Origin: Bigelowiella natans CCMP2755
Lineage: Eukaryota > Cercozoa > Chlorarachniophyceae
Direction: 5' to 3'
Assembly (NCBI GenBank): GCA_000320545.1
Contig: ADNK01000614.1
Span: 192,501-251,575 of the forward strand
Length of the DNA stretch: 59,075 nucleotides
The notes beneath the pieces are model-generated. The model had not been told where the DNA came from and searched no databases. It was given only the letters and a program-made list of their open reading frames with translations. Positions 55,495-59,075 of the stretch are shown piece after piece. Made by a program: the position numbers and the translations under genes. How positions within the stretch are numbered: the first letter of the stretch is position 1; each line of letters starts with the position of its first letter.

Positions 55495-56638
55495 TTATGT
55501 TTATATGCAAATAATGACTGCAGCGGCAAGGGGCGGGGGGGGTGGGGGCCAAAACCTCATGAACAGAGCCGTCTTTGTTGTCGCGCATAACTAGCCGCCG
55601 CCGCAATTTGGAATTCCTGTGGAAAATGAGAGGAAACGATGAGGGAGAACTGCATGTTGGATCAGCAAAGGACAAGAAGTAATGATCATAACAAGCCTTT
55701 GCCCTAGAAAACAATAGCTGAAATCCATAAAGATATTATAAATCACGCTGAACTGTTCTTTCCTGTGGCTGTACGTGTTTCACATTTGTCCCCCCCCCCC
55801 CTTCTCTGCTCTTAATTTTTCGTGTAGGAGCAGAACATCCGATGATTGACTGATTCATTTGCATTTGTGGTAGCTAAGGAGTTTTTGCACTACTAGGACA
55901 ACTAACTACGCACGCACGGGTCGTAAACGAAGACGCCGTCCTTTTCATGCTGAACGTCCTTATGCTCTACTTGCTCGTCGTGGGGGTCGCCTTTCCCGCT
56001 CTTTGGCAGTCTAGCCACGCGTATCTAGACGGCACAGTACCATGTAGTATTATTGGCATTATCAATGCTTGCTGCGACATTTCCTTTCTGCCTATTCGTT
56101 CTGTTGTCTTTCCGAAACAAACGGTTCTTCAACATAGAAGGTGGCTGTTCTAACATCGTCGTCGTTAGTGTTGTTGTGTTGCTCGGTGGTTGACGAATTA
56201 ATTCAGCTGCAGTTGGATTGCATCGTACCTCGTCGTCTTCGTCGAAGATCCCCCCCCGCCCTCTCCTCCTCCTGCTTCCAGGTGGCTCGTCAAAGCTCAG
56301 CAGGTGCGGTTCCTTCTCCGACTTAATGTTATGCTGCTCCTGAGGAGTGGAGGAGAAGGAGGAGGAGGAGGAGGAGGGGTTGTCCGAGCACAAACGGACA
56401 AACAAGAGGGACCGCAGCAGCAGCAGCAGCAGCAGATGGTGATCAATAAACGCATTTTGAATGATGAAGAACATGATGCCGATGAAGTAGTAGAGAAATC
56501 CCAACCCTTCTTTCGTCTCTACTACATGCACATTCCTTCTGCTTCTTTTTCTGCCTGTTCTTCTTCTTCTTCTTCTTCTTTATTAACATCATCATCATCG
56601 TCCTCTCCTACTTCCTCCTTTATATCATCATCAACAAC

Positions 56639-56673
<35 letters not shown>

Positions 56674-58308
56674 CAGTGTATCCTTCCATTGCTCCTCCGT
56701 GTCGTCAGGCGCAGCGCCCCCGTCGTCGCACGATGAAGTTGTCTTTTCAAACATTACATCCATGCGTGGGTTGAGGCTGCCGTCTTCGAGGACAAGCTCC
56801 CTCTCGATCTGTGCGTAAGAAAAGGGATTGCTGTTATGCTGCTGCGGTAGCAGTGGAGGAAAACGACGATACGCGAGTAGAAAGGAGTAGAGGAGAGGAG
56901 GAAGGCTGCTGAATTTGTTGTAGCTGCGTCGTATGCCGTTAAGAAAGTGTGATGGATGGATGGATAGATGGATGGATGGATGACGAAGAAGATCGTGATC
57001 GAAATTTTGACATTGATGATGATGATGATGATGGTGATGATGACAACGATAGATGGATCCTGGGGGGAGGGGGGGGGGGATGACCGCAATGAATTCAGTG
57101 CCTAGCGGAAGGCTCGATATCTGATATGTAAATACGCACTTGTGTGTTTGTGCGTGTGTGCGTGTGTGTGTGTGTGGGTGTTTGTGTGGATAATTGTGTG
57201 GTGCAGAACATCTTTGGTAGTTGTAGTAGTAGTAGTAGTAGTTGTAGTAGTAGTAAGTAGTAATAGTAGTAATGCGTTGGTGACTATCTTGTGCAAACAT
57301 GCATCATCCGATCATTACTGTTACCACCATGTATAGGAGAAAGGGTAAAGGAAAGAATGCAATTCGACATGATGTTCGCAATATGTTGTTTTATCATCGA
57401 TTTTCTCCGGTTTCTCTGCATCCCGTTGTTCTTGTTGTTGTTGATGATGATGATATTGTTGCTATATTGCTGTCTCTCATCACACTATAAACGTGGCCCC
57501 CTTTTCATTTCGGGACGGATTGAATTCGGCCATGTCTCCATTTCTGCTCGGTGTAAAAACATACACCCCACCCTCACAACTGAGCAGAACAATGTGTGAG
57601 ATGTTTTCGTACTAAAGCAACCGTCGGAATATGAATATCCCCAATATATTCGACCAAATTATAAAAATAAACCAGTTTTTTGGAAGTCGAATGCTTGATC
57701 GTCCCCCCCCCCCCCCCCCCCCTTATCCTCATCCTCGTCGTCATCATTGGCACGTACTTGTAGAGTGTGTAGAAGGTGTTGAAATCAGGGATGATGCTAT
57801 TGAGATAAGCGAAGATGGCTGTGCACGGGAGATCGGCCGGCAGAAAGATTGAGCTGTGAATAGTAATATTGGTTTATTATAGGTTGTTATTGCTATTATG
57901 ACGGTGATGGGCTCACATCCCATTGTCATCATCACCACCATCTCATGAGCTGCCAAGAAGGACCAACAGCAGGAGTCACAGTAGCAAACAACACCAATGG
58001 CAAGATAGGCCACCTGATCGAGTTGTTCGGAAGCAAGATATGGATATTCGGAACGTAGCTTTTCCCGTCCGCAGGGCGAAGATCTAGCATTGGACTCGTT
58101 TTACCCCCTCTGCTGCTGCTGCTGCTGCTTTCCATCCGTTCTTTTGTGGCTGCTCCAGTGGTAGGGGAGGGCTGCTGGCGGTGTTGTTGTTGCCGCTGTT
58201 GCTTTGGTGGCTTGTGGTGCTCTTCTAAGGTAAGGTCTCTCAAGCCAGTCTTCAAAGTAACAACACCCCGGAAAAACAGAAACATGAATATGTATGTATG
58301 AAATACAA

Positions 58309-58364
<56 letters not shown>

Positions 58365-58720
58365 CACACTCAGGCGATGATCTGACATCTGCTTCCTTCG
58401 TCTCATGTTGCATGTATAGTAGAACATGGCCATCACCGCCACCATCACCCCACCATCACCACCACCCCCCCCCCCTCACTTCCTCCTCTTCCTCCTTCTC
58501 CCAACAGCAAAAGCAAAGCTGGGAGCAGTAAAAACAAGCAAACACCTCCAATACAGCAGTCATTTTTCCTTCCTTTGGCTGCCTTCCTACCCTCCTTGTG
58601 CGGAGGAATTCCAGCGGGTCGCTATCCCTCTCCCCCCCCTGCTGTTGCTGCTTAATCTCGCCATCTTTTCGTCGTCGAGCGTTCCGCTCTTCCTCATGGG
58701 CTGTCAGCTGGTTGTGAAAC
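54050..58720 (-). CDS. Unidentified multi-exon gene, exon set incomplete
   Basis: Exon-like stretches with protein composition and flanking splice signals run on the minus strand. They are about 58720-58540 (E-E-E-R-N-A-R-R-R-K, P-L-E-F-L-R-T-R-R-V-G-R-Q), 58120-58015 (M-L-D-L-R-P-A-D-G-K-S-Y-V-P-N-I-H-I-L-L), 57850-57760 (I-F-L-P-A-D-L-P, A-Y-L-N-S-I-I-P-D-F-N-T-F-Y), 56811-56684 (I-E-R-E-L-V-L-E-D-G-S-L-N-P-R-M-D-V), 56330-56030 (acidic/basic with E-P-P-G-S-R-R-R-R), 55620-55550, 55260-55085 (M-V-D-A-I-L-S-T-R-P-L-P-H-T-R-Y), 54710-54615 (D-E-E-Y-V-E-R-K-M-R-H-L) and the 3' exon 54276-54050. The last begins D-V-F-D-D-I-S-E-E-L and ends after Asn/Asp runs. I recognise no family; a large nuclear, partly disordered protein is the likeliest reading. 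It may be more than one gene. Confidence 0.4.
55458..55492. repeat. (AT)n microsatellite
   Basis: AT run in an intron of the unidentified gene. Confidence 0.9.
58304..58362. repeat. Compound (CA)n(AT)n microsatellite
   Basis: CA run about 58304-58327, then AT to about 58362, in an intron of the unidentified gene. Confidence 0.9.
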
Positions 58721-59075
58721 ATCATCGCATGGAGGAGGAGGAGGAGGAGGAGGAGGAGGAGAAGGAGGAGAAGGAGGAGGAGGAGGAAGAAGGAGGGGGG
58801 GTATTTCGATCGATAGTAGTTGCTGTTAGTAGTTAATGGACATTTTTTTTTCATATATGGCATTCCGGCGGAGGGAGGAGGAGTGGGTCCTCGCGGGGGG
58901 GGGAATAAAACCTCTTTTTATGTCTCTCTCCCTCATCCCTACAGGGTGCGTGAGTTGCGTGTGGGTAAGACAATAAATCTAACTCGTTCATCAGCTTTGG
59001 GGGGGGGAAAGGCCCTCATCGATTCTCTATTTAAGCCAATACTCTAGCTGTAGAGAAAGCAGTGAATTTCCGCCG
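58721..59075. other. Window end, no resolved gene
   Basis: It contains a (GAG)n run (58731-58795) and several G runs. A short plus-strand stretch after a CCTACAG acceptor-like site at about 58937-58943 is open to near 59047 but has no recognisable motif. Confidence 0.4.

Overview
This window is nuclear DNA from a eukaryotic microbe with intron-rich genes. Introns are canonical GT-AG, most about 70-300 bp, and are crowded with (CT)n, (GT)n, (AT)n and trinucleotide microsatellites; exons are short. Hallmark genes are a MOK-type ciliary kinase, a kinesin-3, an AP-4 sigma subunit, queuine tRNA-ribosyltransferase subunit 2, GRWD1/Rrb1 and a full-length ABCC transporter. Together they suggest a flagellated protist or alga. 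Lineage cannot be fixed without searches, and I see no organellar, bacterial or viral block. I found no convincing tRNA, rRNA, CRISPR array or transposon.

Layout (strand): RanBP2 zinc-finger gene, partial (-, <1-477); QTRT2 (+, 815-5008, 18 exons reconstructed); secreted MDR/quinone-oxidoreductase-like enzyme (-, 5741-7079); tandem CUE/tandem cold-shock-domain protein (-, 8384-9304); 2OG-Fe(II) oxygenase (+, 9768-10496); ABCC transporter (-, 11340-21880); PhyH dioxygenase with a duplicated N-terminal domain (+, 22706-24715); MOK kinase (-, 25721-28321, 7 exons); kinesin-3 ending in a CaaX box (+, 29617-34814, 14 exons); secreted cupin-Dabb protein (-, 35799-36986); Pro/acidic protein built only from phase-0 exons (+, 37560-39159); AP-4 sigma (-, 39723-40759, 6 exons); secreted GH18-like protein with a Cys-rich tail (+, 41455-43400, 9 exons); membrane protein with a Cys-rich tail (-, 43880 to at least 44672); small type I membrane protein (+, 46225-46684); GRWD1 (-, 47282-~51670); two-S1-domain protein (+, 52309-53313); an unidentified multi-exon gene (-, 54050-~58720).

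Two features of organisation stand out. First, 16 of the 17 neighbouring gene pairs lie on opposite strands, so the window is a chain of head-to-head and tail-to-tail pairs. Second, the tail-to-tail spacers (about 0.5-1 kb) repeatedly carry TGCATGCA/GCATGC palindromes, while head-to-head spacers would hold shared promoters. Five genes are intronless (CUE-CSD, 2OG oxygenase, PhyH, cupin-Dabb, S1); the rest are split into many small exons.

The genes do not form one pathway. They cover tRNA queuosine modification, ribosome assembly, membrane traffic (AP-4, prenylated kinesin candidate), cilium control (MOK), efflux (ABCC) and several secreted or surface proteins of unknown role clustered at 35.8-46.7 kb. 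Exon joins were deduced by hand from splice signals, reading phase and family knowledge; none was checked against transcripts.
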